Shown: in pieces, positions 56,966-64,000 of the stretch
Position numbering within the stretch: the first letter of the stretch is position 1
Layout of the letters: every line of letters begins with the position of its first letter
From: Hymenobacter sp. UV11
GTDB lineage: Bacteria; Bacteroidota; Bacteroidia; Cytophagales; Hymenobacteraceae
Length of the DNA stretch: 64,000 bases
Assembly: GCF_004684095.1 (NCBI RefSeq)
Contig: NZ_SRII01000003.1
Span: 527,196 to 591,195 of the forward strand
Direction: 5' to 3'
Notes under the pieces: model-generated
Database searches by the model: none
Seen by the model: the letters and a program-made list of their open reading frames with translations, nothing else
Told to the model about the DNA's origin: nothing
Program-made: the position numbers and the translations under genes

Positions 56966-59281
56966 TTATAGCGTAGATAAAAGCTTGGGAAGGGAGAAAA
57001 AGAAAGTAGCACCTTGGCCCAGCGTGGACTCTACCCACAAGGTGCCGCCGTGTTTTTCGGCCATCTTTTTGGCGATGGCCAGCCCGGCGCCGGTGCCCCC
57101 ACCATATTTGTTGAGAGCATGTAAGCGTTTGAACAGCTTAAAGATATTATCGTGGTGGCGCGGGTCAATCCCGATGCCCTGGTCTTGTACGTAAAAAGTA
57201 TGAAAAAAGGCTGAGTCAACTGGCCGGGCAGGCTCCACTTTATCCGTGCCTACCACGCCCAGTGTCACGGCTTTATCGGGCTGGTCGCTGTACTTCATGG
57301 CGTTGGTGAGCAGGTTGCTGATAATCTCCTGAAGGCGCAGCCGGTCGCCCTCCACGGTGGGCAGCGGCCCATTCACCCGCACGGCCGTGCGGGTTTGCTC
57401 GAAGCGCGGGCGCAGCAGGTCCAGCACCTCGGCCACTAGCTCGTTCATATCCACCGGGGTCACCTCCAGGTCGAGGCGGCCCGCCCGCGACAGCTGCAGC
57501 AGGCCCTCAATCAGGCCCTCCATGCGCTGGCTCAGGCGCACCAGCGTCTGTAGCTTGTCTACCCCGTCGGCATCGAGCTTGTCGGCGTAGTCTTCGAGCA
57601 AAAAAAGCGAGTAGTTATGAATGCCCCGCAGCGGCTCCTTGAGGTCGTGCGAGGCCACGTAGGCGAAAGAATCCAGCTCGTCGTTGCTGCGCTCCAGCTC
57701 GGTATTGAGCTGGCTCAGGGCCTGGGCGCGGGCGTGCAGCTCGTTGAAAACCTTGAGGCGCACATCGGAAATGTGCAGGCGAATCTCCTTGGCGGCTTCC
57801 ACTTCGAGTGGCCGCCAGGGGGTAGCCGTGTTTTCAACCAGCTGCTTCCAGGCCTCAAACGACTGGCGCGGCGACAGGAAAATCTGGCCATTGGCCAGGC
57901 GCTCGGGCTTCTCGTTCTGGCCCGCCCAGGTCACGGTTTGCACCACCTCGGGCCGAAACCAGAGCAGGTAGTTGCCGGGCGCGTCGGCCAGCGCGGCGGC
58001 CAGAATGCCGCTCGCCGATGCGCGCATGGCCAGCCCCGCCGGGTTGAGCGCCGGGTAAGAATTCGTATGAAAAATATCCTGCCGCGCGTGGGTTTGCAGC
58101 CAGTCGAGCAACTCCCGAATCTGGGGCTCGGTGGGCGTGTTGCCCAGCAGGGTAATCTCGTTGCCAAAGCAAATGGCCGCGCCTCCGCAGTCAAACACAT
58201 CGCGCAGCGTGGGCGATTGCCGGTAGAGGCCCTCCACAAAATTGACCTGGCCCGACACGTGCTCAAACAGCCGCGCCTGGCGCTCGCGCACCAGCAGCTG
58301 GTAGGCGCGCTGGTCAAGCTCCTCCTTGGAGTTGAGCAGCGCCGAAAACGTTTTGCCGATAAACTGGCACAGGTCGCGCAGTTCGTAGCTCACCAGGCGC
58401 GGCGCGCGGTGGTGGCACGTAATCATGCCCCAGAGCTGGTTGTTCTGGATGAGCGAAATCGTCATCGTGGCCGCCGAGCCCAGGTTGTGCAGGTATTCGA
58501 GGTGAATGGGCGACACACTGCGCAGCACGGCGAAGGTCATGTCGGGCGGGCGGCCGCTGGCGGGGTTGCGCACCGGCACCAGCGGCACCGGCACGTAGGA
58601 GGCGTCGGGGATGAAGCGCAGCCAGTTTTTGAGGTACATGGCCCGCGCCTGCTGCGGAATATCGGAGGCCGGGTAGTGCAGCCCCAGCCAGGGCGCTACG
58701 TCGGGATGGCGGTCCTCGGCAATAATTTCGCCGCTCTCATCGGCCGCAAAGCGATAGATGGCCACCCGGTCGAAACCCGTGATGGTGCGCACCTGCTCCA
58801 CGGTGCGCTGGCAAAAAGTGAGCAGCTGGCCCGCCGCCAGCATCTCGCTCATGGCCGCGTTCAGCACCGACAGGTCGGGGGGGGTAGGGGCCGCCTCATC
58901 GAGGGGCTCAAACTCCAGCCACAGCAGCCCGTCGAAGCGGTGCAGAATCAGCTTATAAAACGGCGCACCCGGCACCTGGTCGAGGCGTACGCCCAGCAGC
59001 TGGTGCGCCTCGGTGAGGGTAGCGAAGCGCACGGCCACCTCGGCCGCGCGGGCCGGGGCCAGCAGGCGGTCGAGGCCCGCGCCGAGCAGCTCTTTGGCCG
59101 CAATACCAAGCAGGGCGGCCGTGTTCTCGCTGGCCTGCACCACGCGCTGCGTGCCGGGGTCGAGGCACAGCAAAAAGCCGTAGGGCTGAATAGCGCCCGG
59201 AATGTGAATCGGCTCGCGGTCGCAGTTGGTAAGGTCGATGGTAGCCGCCGCTTCCAGCAGGGTTTCGTCGGGTAAGCTCAC
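56966..59281 (-). CDS. bphP: Bacteriophytochrome histidine kinase
   Basis: A 771-residue red/far-red light sensor kinase. PAS-like domain with the biliverdin cysteine in IDLTNCDREPIHIPGAIQPY (Cys20); GAF domain with the PASDIP motif and RFIPDASYVPVPLVP, and LRSVSPIHLEYLHNLG; PHY domain with SPRQSFEAWKQLVE; HisKA H-box YVASHDLKEPLRGI; HATPase ending VQDQGIGIDPRHHDNIFKL and GGGTGAGLAIAKKMAEKHGG. The GTG start at 59281 overlaps the heme oxygenase stop by 4 nt (GTGA), so the two are coupled. A longer frame to 59560 is not favoured. It would phosphorylate the downstream receiver proteins. Confidence 0.9.
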   Translation of the reverse strand: MSLPDETLLEAAATIDLTNCDREPIHIPGAIQPYGFLLCLDPGTQRVVQASENTAALLGIAAKELLGAGLDRLLAPARAAEVAVRFATLTEAHQLLGVRLDQVPGAPFYKLILHRFDGLLWLEFEPLDEAAPTPPDLSVLNAAMSEMLAAGQLLTFCQRTVEQVRTITGFDRVAIYRFAADESGEIIAEDRHPDVAPWLGLHYPASDIPQQARAMYLKNWLRFIPDASYVPVPLVPVRNPASGRPPDMTFAVLRSVSPIHLEYLHNLGSAATMTISLIQNNQLWGMITCHHRAPRLVSYELRDLCQFIGKTFSALLNSKEELDQRAYQLLVRERQARLFEHVSGQVNFVEGLYRQSPTLRDVFDCGGAAICFGNEITLLGNTPTEPQIRELLDWLQTHARQDIFHTNSYPALNPAGLAMRASASGILAAALADAPGNYLLWFRPEVVQTVTWAGQNEKPERLANGQIFLSPRQSFEAWKQLVENTATPWRPLEVEAAKEIRLHISDVRLKVFNELHARAQALSQLNTELERSNDELDSFAYVASHDLKEPLRGIHNYSLFLLEDYADKLDADGVDKLQTLVRLSQRMEGLIEGLLQLSRAGRLDLEVTPVDMNELVAEVLDLLRPRFEQTRTAVRVNGPLPTVEGDRLRLQEIISNLLTNAMKYSDQPDKAVTLGVVGTDKVEPARPVDSAFFHTFYVQDQGIGIDPRHHDNIFKLFKRLHALNKYGGGTGAGLAIAKKMAEKHGGTLWVESTLGQGATFFFSLPKLLSTL

Positions 59282-59871
59282 GGTTGGTTCAGCCAGGCAG
59301 TTAGGGTTTGAAACGTCAGGCCGGCCGACGCCACGATATCGGCCTCCGTGGCGGGGGTAACCGCCGCGCCCAGCAGCCGGCAAAAGGTTTTCCAGCGCGG
59401 CCCGGTGAGCGCGCCGTAACCCGTGAAGTAGCGGCCCAAATCCAGGCCCGCTTTGGCCAGCTGCCGGGCCAGTACCTGCCCGCCCAGCGTGGAGCCCTCT
59501 AGCACGTACATGGCGCCCAGCAGCTGAGGTAGGGAGGCCAGCGGCGGCAGGGCCGGGCACTGCGGCAGTTGGTCGGCGGGCAGGTGCAGGTCGCTCAAAA
59601 TCAGGTAGGCACGCTGGCGCTCGGGCACTTCCCAGGCTGGGCCCAGCGCGGCGGCGTGCTGGCGCAGGGCCTCCTCGTAGGGCACCAGAAAGCCGTACAT
59701 CTTACCCAAAAACCACCGGGTAGCCGCCGCGCTGGGCGTGCCCGCCGCCAGCGCCTGGTTGAACTCGTTGAGTTCCAAGGCGTCGTGGTAGGGGCGGGTT
59801 TCGGCGCGCAGGCGCGCCAGGATGGTCGGGCCGGGCGAGGGGGGTAGGGCGTCGGTAATGGGGTCGGCCAT
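59278..59871 (-). CDS. bphO: Biliverdin-producing heme oxygenase
   Basis: A 197-residue heme oxygenase that opens heme to give biliverdin, the chromophore of BphP. The proximal histidine is in ETRPYHDALELNEFNQAL and the distal helix has the glycine-rich YVLEGSTLGGQVLARQL. The ATG at 59871 (MADPITDALPPSPGP) is preferred over GTG at 59898. The stop overlaps the bphP start (GTGA), so both are translationally coupled, as in other bphO-bphP pairs. Confidence 0.9.
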   Translation of the reverse strand: MADPITDALPPSPGPTILARLRAETRPYHDALELNEFNQALAAGTPSAAATRWFLGKMYGFLVPYEEALRQHAAALGPAWEVPERQRAYLILSDLHLPADQLPQCPALPPLASLPQLLGAMYVLEGSTLGGQVLARQLAKAGLDLGRYFTGYGALTGPRWKTFCRLLGAAVTPATEADIVASAGLTFQTLTAWLNQP

Positions 59872-59939
59872 CGGGTCGAGCGAGGGGGCAAAAAGCACAA
59901 AGTAGGCGCTAAATGCCTAATGGCGTGCGAAAGTTCAGC

Positions 59940-60986
59940 TTATAGGATATTCACCTCGGGGTGCAGCTCGATACCAAACTGCGTGCCCACGGCCCGGATA
60001 ACCTCCTCCGCCAATTCCCGAAGCTCCTGACCCGTAGCGCCGCCGTGGTTCACCAGCACCAACGCCTGGCGCTCGTGCACACCGTGGGTGCCCGCGCCCG
60101 GCCCGCGCCGCATTCCCTTAAAACCAGCCTGCTCGATGAGCCAGCCAGCGGGCACTTTCACGCCGCCTGGCACGGGGTAGCCCGGCAGGGCGGGGTAGCG
60201 CGCCTTCAGCTCGTCAAACTTGCGCTGGGAGATTTCAGGATTCTTGAAGAACGAGCCCGCGTTGCCGATTTCGGCCGGGTCGGGCAGCTTCGAGCGCCGG
60301 ATGTGCACCACGGCGTCGCTCACGTTGCGGGGGGTAGGCTCGGCCTCAATGCCCAAATCAGTGAGCGTATCCTGGATGGCGCCGTAGCTCACATTCACTG
60401 GCCGGCCGCCGCTGGCCCGGTGCAGGCGCAGCACCACGGCCGTTACCACAAACTGGCCCTTCAGCGGGCCCTTAAACACGCTTTCGCGGTAGCCAAAGCC
60501 GCATTCTTCCTTGTTAAAAACCCGCAGCTCGCCGGTGCCGATTGCCAGCGCCTCCAGCCGCTCAAAGGTGTCTTGTAGCTCGGCCCCGTAGGCCCCGATG
60601 TTCTGGAGCGGCGCCGCGCCCACCGTGCCCGGTATCAGCGACAGGTTTTCGATGCCACTCAACTCTTGGTCGAGGGTATACTCGACCATTCCATGCCAGC
60701 TTTCGCCGGCCCCGGCGCGCACCAGAGCCGTGTGCGTGTCGTCGTCTTCACTGATAATTTCCAGACCCTTAATCTCATTTTTTAGTACCACGCCGGCAAA
60801 GTCCTGCGTCAGCAGCAGGTTGGACCCGCCGCCCAGAATGAGCAGTGGCCCCGCCTGCACGGGGGGTAGGGCCAGCAGGTGGCGCAGCTCCTCGGCCGAG
60901 GCGAAGCGGGCAAAATAGCGGGCCGTCACATCGAGGCCAAAGGTGTTAAAAGGGCGGAGCGAAACGTGTTCTTCGAGATGCGGCAT
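59940..60986 (-). CDS. murB: UDP-N-acetylenolpyruvoylglucosamine reductase
   Basis: MurB reduces the enolpyruvyl group with NADPH and FAD to form UDP-MurNAc. Motifs: SLRPFNTFGLDVTARYFARF, LLILGGGSNLLLTQDFAG, LSLIPGTVGAAPLQNIGAYG, EECGFGYRESVFKGPLKG and NAGSFFKNPEISQRKF, ending EVNIL. Length 348 aa is normal for type I MurB. The ATG at 60986 fits the family start. It is followed 68 nt later by the start of bphO on the same strand. Confidence 0.95.
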   Translation of the reverse strand: MPHLEEHVSLRPFNTFGLDVTARYFARFASAEELRHLLALPPVQAGPLLILGGGSNLLLTQDFAGVVLKNEIKGLEIISEDDDTHTALVRAGAGESWHGMVEYTLDQELSGIENLSLIPGTVGAAPLQNIGAYGAELQDTFERLEALAIGTGELRVFNKEECGFGYRESVFKGPLKGQFVVTAVVLRLHRASGGRPVNVSYGAIQDTLTDLGIEAEPTPRNVSDAVVHIRRSKLPDPAEIGNAGSFFKNPEISQRKFDELKARYPALPGYPVPGGVKVPAGWLIEQAGFKGMRRGPGAGTHGVHERQALVLVNHGGATGQELRELAEEVIRAVGTQFGIELHPEVNIL

Positions 60987-61005
60987 GGCGCAAAGGTCGG
61001 ACTGA

Positions 61006-61030
61006 AGCGCGGACTCGCAGCGTCCGCGCT
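61006..61030. terminator. GC-rich hairpin upstream of murB
   Basis: AGCGCGGAC and GTCCGCGCT stem with an 7-nt loop. It lies between the lipoprotein stop and the murB start; it may end the lipoprotein transcript. Confidence 0.5.
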
Positions 61031-61041
61031 ACCCCCATAAC

Positions 61042-61596
61042 TTACTTCACGTTGGCCTTCACGTTGAACTGTGAGTCGGCGCGCACCTTGGTATCCTGGG
61101 GGAGGGGTTTGGCCAGCTCGGCGGTGGTGAAGAGCGTGTAGTTGCCACTGCGTAGGTACTTATCGAGCTTGTTGCCGCTGGGCGTGAGGCTGATGGTCGT
61201 CTGGCCAGTGGGCACGGGGCTGAGCGAAGCCAGCAGCACCTTATCGCTACCCGTGGCATCGGTGGCGATGTAGAGACTGATGCTTTTCAGAAAGTCAAAC
61301 GTCTGAGTACTAGGGTCGGTAGTAGTGAGCGTAAGCTTATCAAGGGTCACGTCCTGTACGTAGTCGGCAGTCGTATTATTACCCGCGTAGGTGCTCGAGG
61401 AGTTCGACGACACCGCGATGCCCGGCAGCGCCAGAGCGGTATTCAGCACCAGCCCAGTGGCCGGAATAGTAAAATTGGTAGAGTCGCTGATTTTGAAATT
61501 GAGAAGATTTACGAGCTTCTGGCAGCTAATGACGGCGAGTAGCAACAGGGACAGGGATAGGACGAGCCGAAGCTTAGGCGATAGGATATTTTTCAT
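61042..61596 (-). CDS. Hypothetical lipoprotein, 184 aa
   Basis: The ATG at 61596 gives MKNILSPKLRLVLSLSLLLL then AVISC, a lipoprotein signal with lipobox VISC. The mature protein is a beta-rich structure with no large hydrophobic part (NLLNFKISDSTNFTIPATG ... FLKSISLYIATDATGSDKV). Similar proteins in Bacteroidota are annotated as hypothetical. The frame upstream to 61668 reads through the region shared with the trehalase promoter. It is divergent from the trehalase gene. Confidence 0.75.
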   Translation of the reverse strand: MKNILSPKLRLVLSLSLLLLAVISCQKLVNLLNFKISDSTNFTIPATGLVLNTALALPGIAVSSNSSSTYAGNNTTADYVQDVTLDKLTLTTTDPSTQTFDFLKSISLYIATDATGSDKVLLASLSPVPTGQTTISLTPSGNKLDKYLRSGNYTLFTTAELAKPLPQDTKVRADSQFNVKANVK

Positions 61597-61737
61597 AAAA
61601 AAAGCCCTAGCAATAGTCGTGCACAAGTATGGTAAATGGGCATGGACAGCAGTATTTGGCTCGCGCAACGACTGCGGCGCTCAGCTACATGCCCAATAAT
61701 CAGCAACTTTGTGGCTTCCTACCCGCCGCCCTACCCC

Positions 61738-63387
61738 ATGAAAAACATCGTATTCGGTGCCGGCCTGCTGCTGGCCAGCCTCGTGGCCCAGGGCCAGCCC
61801 ACGCCGCGCCAGCTCTATCCCGGCCTGTTTGAAGCCATCCAAACGCAGCGCGTCTATGCCGACGGCAAGACCTTTGTAGATGCCCTACCCACCGCGCCGC
61901 CCACCGAGATAGTGGCCGCCTACGAACGCCAGCGCACCCAGCCCGGCTTCGACCTGAAGGCGTTTGTGGGTCAATATTTCGTGCCGCCCGTGGCCGGCAC
62001 CGACCTCTACCGCAGCAATGTGCAGGCCGGCATCCGGGCGCACCTCGACACGCTGTGGACGGTGCTGAGCCGGCCGGCGCAGGGCAGCGCGCAGCCGTAT
62101 TCGTCGCTGCTGCCGCTGCCGCGGCCCTACGTGGTGCCGGGCGGACGCTTTCGCGAGATGTACTACTGGGACTCGTACTTCACGATGCTGGGCCTGCGCG
62201 AGGCGGGCCGCACGGCGCTGGTGCGCGACATGGTGGCCGATTTTGCCTCGCTCATAGACCGCTACGGGCACATTCCGAACGGCACGCGCACCTACTACCT
62301 CACCCGCTCGCAGCCGCCGTTTTTTGCCCTCATGGTGCAATTGCTGGCCGAAAGTGAAGGCCCCGGCAGCCGGGCGCTTACCCAGTTCCGGCCCCAGCTG
62401 CTGAAAGAATACGCCTACTGGACCGCCAACGGCGCCCAGCCCGCGCCCGGCACCGCCGAGCGCCTGGCTGTGCGCATGCCCGGCGGCGAGCTGCTGAGCC
62501 GCTACTGGGACGATAGCGACCAGCCCCGCGAAGAGTCGTACCGCGAAGATGTGGAGGCCGCCAAAACCAGCCCCCAGCCGCCCGCCGAGTTTTACCGCAA
62601 CGTGCGCGCCGCCGCCGCCTCGGGCTGGGATTTCAGCTCGCGCTGGTTTGTGCCCGGCAAAGGATTGGAAAGCATCCGCACCACCCGCCTCGTGCCCGTG
62701 GACCTCAACTGCCTGCTGCTGACTCTGGAACAAACGCTAACTATGGCCGCCCAGCAGGCCGGCGACTCCACGGAAGCCCCGCACTACCGCAAGCTGGCCG
62801 GCCAGCGCGCCGCCGCCATCCGCCGCTACTGCTGGGATGCCAAGGCGGGTTTCTACTCCGACTATGACCTCGATACCCGCCAGCCCACGCCGGCTCGCTC
62901 GCTGGCGGCCGTGTTTCCGCTGGCGTTCGGGGTGGCTACCCCCGCGCAGGCCGGCCAGGTGGCGCAGCACCTGCGGCAGGAGTTTCTGCGGCCCGGCGGG
63001 CTGCTCACTACCCCCGTGCCCAGCGGCCAGCAGTGGGACGCCCCCAACGCCTGGGCCCCGCTCGAATACCTGGCCATCCTGGGCCTGAACCGCACCGGCC
63101 AGAACGTGCTGGCTGATACCGTGGCCCACCGCTGGCAGCGTGTGAACGTGCGCGGCTTTCAGCAAACCGGCAAGCTGCTGGAGAAATACAACGTAGAAGC
63201 TGCCGGCACCGCGGCCGGTGGCGGCGGCGAGTACCCCCTGCAAGACGGCTTCGGCTGGACCAATGGCGTGCTGCTCACGCTGCTCGATGCGGCGCGCACG
63301 GATAAGTACATCGGTGTGCGGCCCAAGCAGCCCACTCCGGCCGTGCGGCCCAAGGGCAAGGCTGCGAAGCGGGTGCCGGTGCAGTAG
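61738..63387 (+). CDS. Alpha,alpha-trehalase, GH37, secreted
   Basis: A 549-residue trehalase. The ATG at 61738 gives MKNIVFGAGLLLASLVAQGQ, a signal peptide for the periplasm. GH37 signatures: VVPGGRFREMYYWDSYFTML, then the catalytic-region segment RAAAASGWDFSSRWFVPGKG, and SGQQWDAPNAWAPLEYLAIL. It would split trehalose into glucose. The frame extends back to 61636 but the ATG at 61738 fits the signal peptide. It ends just before a hairpin and the IS3-type element. The C-terminus is basic (RPKGKAAKRVPVQ). Confidence 0.9.
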   Translation: MKNIVFGAGLLLASLVAQGQPTPRQLYPGLFEAIQTQRVYADGKTFVDALPTAPPTEIVAAYERQRTQPGFDLKAFVGQYFVPPVAGTDLYRSNVQAGIRAHLDTLWTVLSRPAQGSAQPYSSLLPLPRPYVVPGGRFREMYYWDSYFTMLGLREAGRTALVRDMVADFASLIDRYGHIPNGTRTYYLTRSQPPFFALMVQLLAESEGPGSRALTQFRPQLLKEYAYWTANGAQPAPGTAERLAVRMPGGELLSRYWDDSDQPREESYREDVEAAKTSPQPPAEFYRNVRAAAASGWDFSSRWFVPGKGLESIRTTRLVPVDLNCLLLTLEQTLTMAAQQAGDSTEAPHYRKLAGQRAAAIRRYCWDAKAGFYSDYDLDTRQPTPARSLAAVFPLAFGVATPAQAGQVAQHLRQEFLRPGGLLTTPVPSGQQWDAPNAWAPLEYLAILGLNRTGQNVLADTVAHRWQRVNVRGFQQTGKLLEKYNVEAAGTAAGGGGEYPLQDGFGWTNGVLLTLLDAARTDKYIGVRPKQPTPAVRPKGKAAKRVPVQ

Positions 63388-63421
63388 GCGCGGTAGGCCC
63401 CAACGGCACCTCACCCCCTAG

Positions 63422-63444
63422 CCCCCTCTCCCGTGGAGAGGGGG
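63422..63444 (+). terminator. GC-rich hairpin after trehalase gene
   Basis: CCCCCTCTCC, short loop, GGAGAGGGGG. No T run follows, so termination strength is uncertain. The surrounding CTCACCCCCTAGCCCCCTCT text is a repeat-type sequence seen in many bacteria. Confidence 0.5.
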
Positions 63445-63546
63445 AACTAGCTCTAGCATAGCCTCTAGCGTTTAGACTAGAATTAGAAGTTAGTTTGAGG
63501 TGGTCGAGTAATTGTGGACAGAATAGGGTCTTATCTTTCGAATGTC

Positions 63547-63843
63547 ATGAGAGACAGTCCCCTACCTACCAAACGTCGGCGCTATGATGCCGCCTTCCGG
63601 GCCGAGGCCCTGCGCCTGGCCAGCGAGAGCCGCTCCACGCAGGCCGCGGCGCGCGCCTTGAATATTGACCCGAAACGCATTTACAAGTGGCAAAAGCAAG
63701 TCCTTACGCCGGTGGCGGCCGCCCAGGGGGCGGAGTTGGACCCCGCCACGGCGGCGGAGCTGCGTCAGCTGCGGGCCGCTAATCGGCGGCAGGCACAGGA
63801 GTTAGAAATTTTAAAAAAAGCCATCGCCAGTTGCCTGCTATGA
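63547..63843 (+). CDS. IS3-family transposase OrfA
   Basis: A 98-residue helix-turn-helix protein (RRRYDAAFRAEALRLASESR, TQAAARALNIDPKRIYKWQK) with a leucine-zipper-like end (ELRQLRAANRRQAQELEILK), typical of IS3 OrfA. It ends ILKKAIASCLL followed by TGA. In IS3 elements the OrfA-OrfB fusion needs a -1 slip at an A6G-type site; here AAAAAAAG at 63809-63816 is present, but OrfB lies in the same frame as OrfA. This suggests an indel near 63830 that has truncated OrfA (see findings). Confidence 0.8.
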   Translation: MRDSPLPTKRRRYDAAFRAEALRLASESRSTQAAARALNIDPKRIYKWQKQVLTPVAAAQGAELDPATAAELRQLRAANRRQAQELEILKKAIASCLL

Positions 63844-63870
63844 GCGCAGGCTCTCGCAGACACCGGACCA

Positions 63871-64000
63871 ATGAGTCGTTACCGATTCATCGAAGCGCAG
63901 CGTGCCCACTACCCCGTGCGGCTGCTCTGCCAACTGGTGGAGGTGCCGGCTAGCGGCTACTACGCGTGGCAACAAGCTCAGCACCAAAAGGTAGCGCAGA
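63871..64000 (+). CDS. IS3-family transposase OrfB, N-terminal part
   Basis: ATG at 63871 starts MSRYRFIEAQRAHYPVRLLC, then QLVEVPASGYYAWQQAQHQK, matching the start of IS3 OrfB (integrase-catalytic-type transposase). The DDE part is beyond the window. Confidence 0.8.
   Translation, partial: MSRYRFIEAQRAHYPVRLLCQLVEVPASGYYAWQQAQHQKVAQ

Larger units (their letters stand above)
63496..64000 (+). mobile_element. IS3-family insertion sequence, left part only
   Basis: Begins with a probable terminal inverted repeat TGAGGTGGTCGAGTAATTGT and contains orfA and the start of orfB. The right end lies beyond the window, so target duplication and the exact left end cannot be confirmed. Confidence 0.75.

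Noticed and set aside
57617..59275. 552-aa open frame antisense to bphP
   Set aside because: It has no recognisable fold and arises from the third-position GC bias of bphP, which has full phytochrome motifs.

Overview
The window looks like chromosomal DNA from an aerobic, GC-rich member of the Bacteroidota, most likely Hymenobacter or a close relative. The evidence is: several proteins with type IX secretion (T9SS) C-terminal sorting domains; promoters of the Bacteroidota type (-7 box TAnnTTTG, sometimes with a TTG/TTTG box about 20 nt upstream); few Shine-Dalgarno sequences; lipoproteins with Bacteroidota-style signals; a bacteriophytochrome with its own heme oxygenase; and a very frequent GGGGTAGGG/CCCTACCCC word. 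The genus is an inference from style, not a search result.

Layout. 1-6.5 kb: secreted and lipoprotein genes, a NYN-domain nuclease-like gene, thiL and rlmD. 6.7-12.8 kb: two large T9SS cargo proteins (type B and type A sorting). 13-16.4 kb: an SDR enzyme, a porin and a BatE-like lipoprotein. 16.4-18.1 kb: two identical tRNA-Lys genes, an AT-rich island with gene remnants, and a tRNA-Ala with an unusual anticodon loop. 18.3-23.8 kb: a GAF protein, small secreted proteins, DUF1223 and peroxiredoxin-like thiol proteins, an ECF sigma factor overlapping its probable zinc-binding anti-sigma, and a YqaE/Pmp3 peptide. 23.9-32.5 kb: hemE, PhnA-type protein, heptose kinase, an FtsX-type ABC exporter divergent from a TesA-like esterase, a GNAT enzyme and murI. 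32.6-41.6 kb: another T9SS protein, the iscS-iscU-iscA cluster, methylmalonyl-CoA epimerase, Sua5-type enzyme, and a GH43-like/GH28 pair for plant polysaccharide. 41.9-52.9 kb: CCA-adding enzyme, TonB-like protein, kdsB, LysM protein, TIGR02757 protein, mutS2 and a Crp/Fnr regulator. 53-60 kb: DUF4260, a STAS-like protein, a diadenylate-cyclase-like protein and a light-sensing cluster (bphO, bphP, response regulator, receiver-kinase). 60-64 kb: murB, a lipoprotein, a GH37 trehalase and the left end of an IS3-family element cut by the window edge.

How it works together. Most of the window is housekeeping (thiamine, heme, Fe-S, cell wall, LPS, tRNA maturation) mixed with cell-surface and environmental-sensing genes. 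The clearest accessory module is the red-light module at 55.2-59.9 kb: heme oxygenase makes biliverdin, the phytochrome binds it, and two receiver proteins follow in the same direction, beside a gene whose C-terminus carries diadenylate cyclase motifs.

Intergenic DNA is unusually structured. At least seven long palindromes, several sharing the core GTCATGCTGAGCTTG, sit mostly between convergent genes; other palindromes are built from 9-nt units. No CRISPR array, rRNA or origin was seen.
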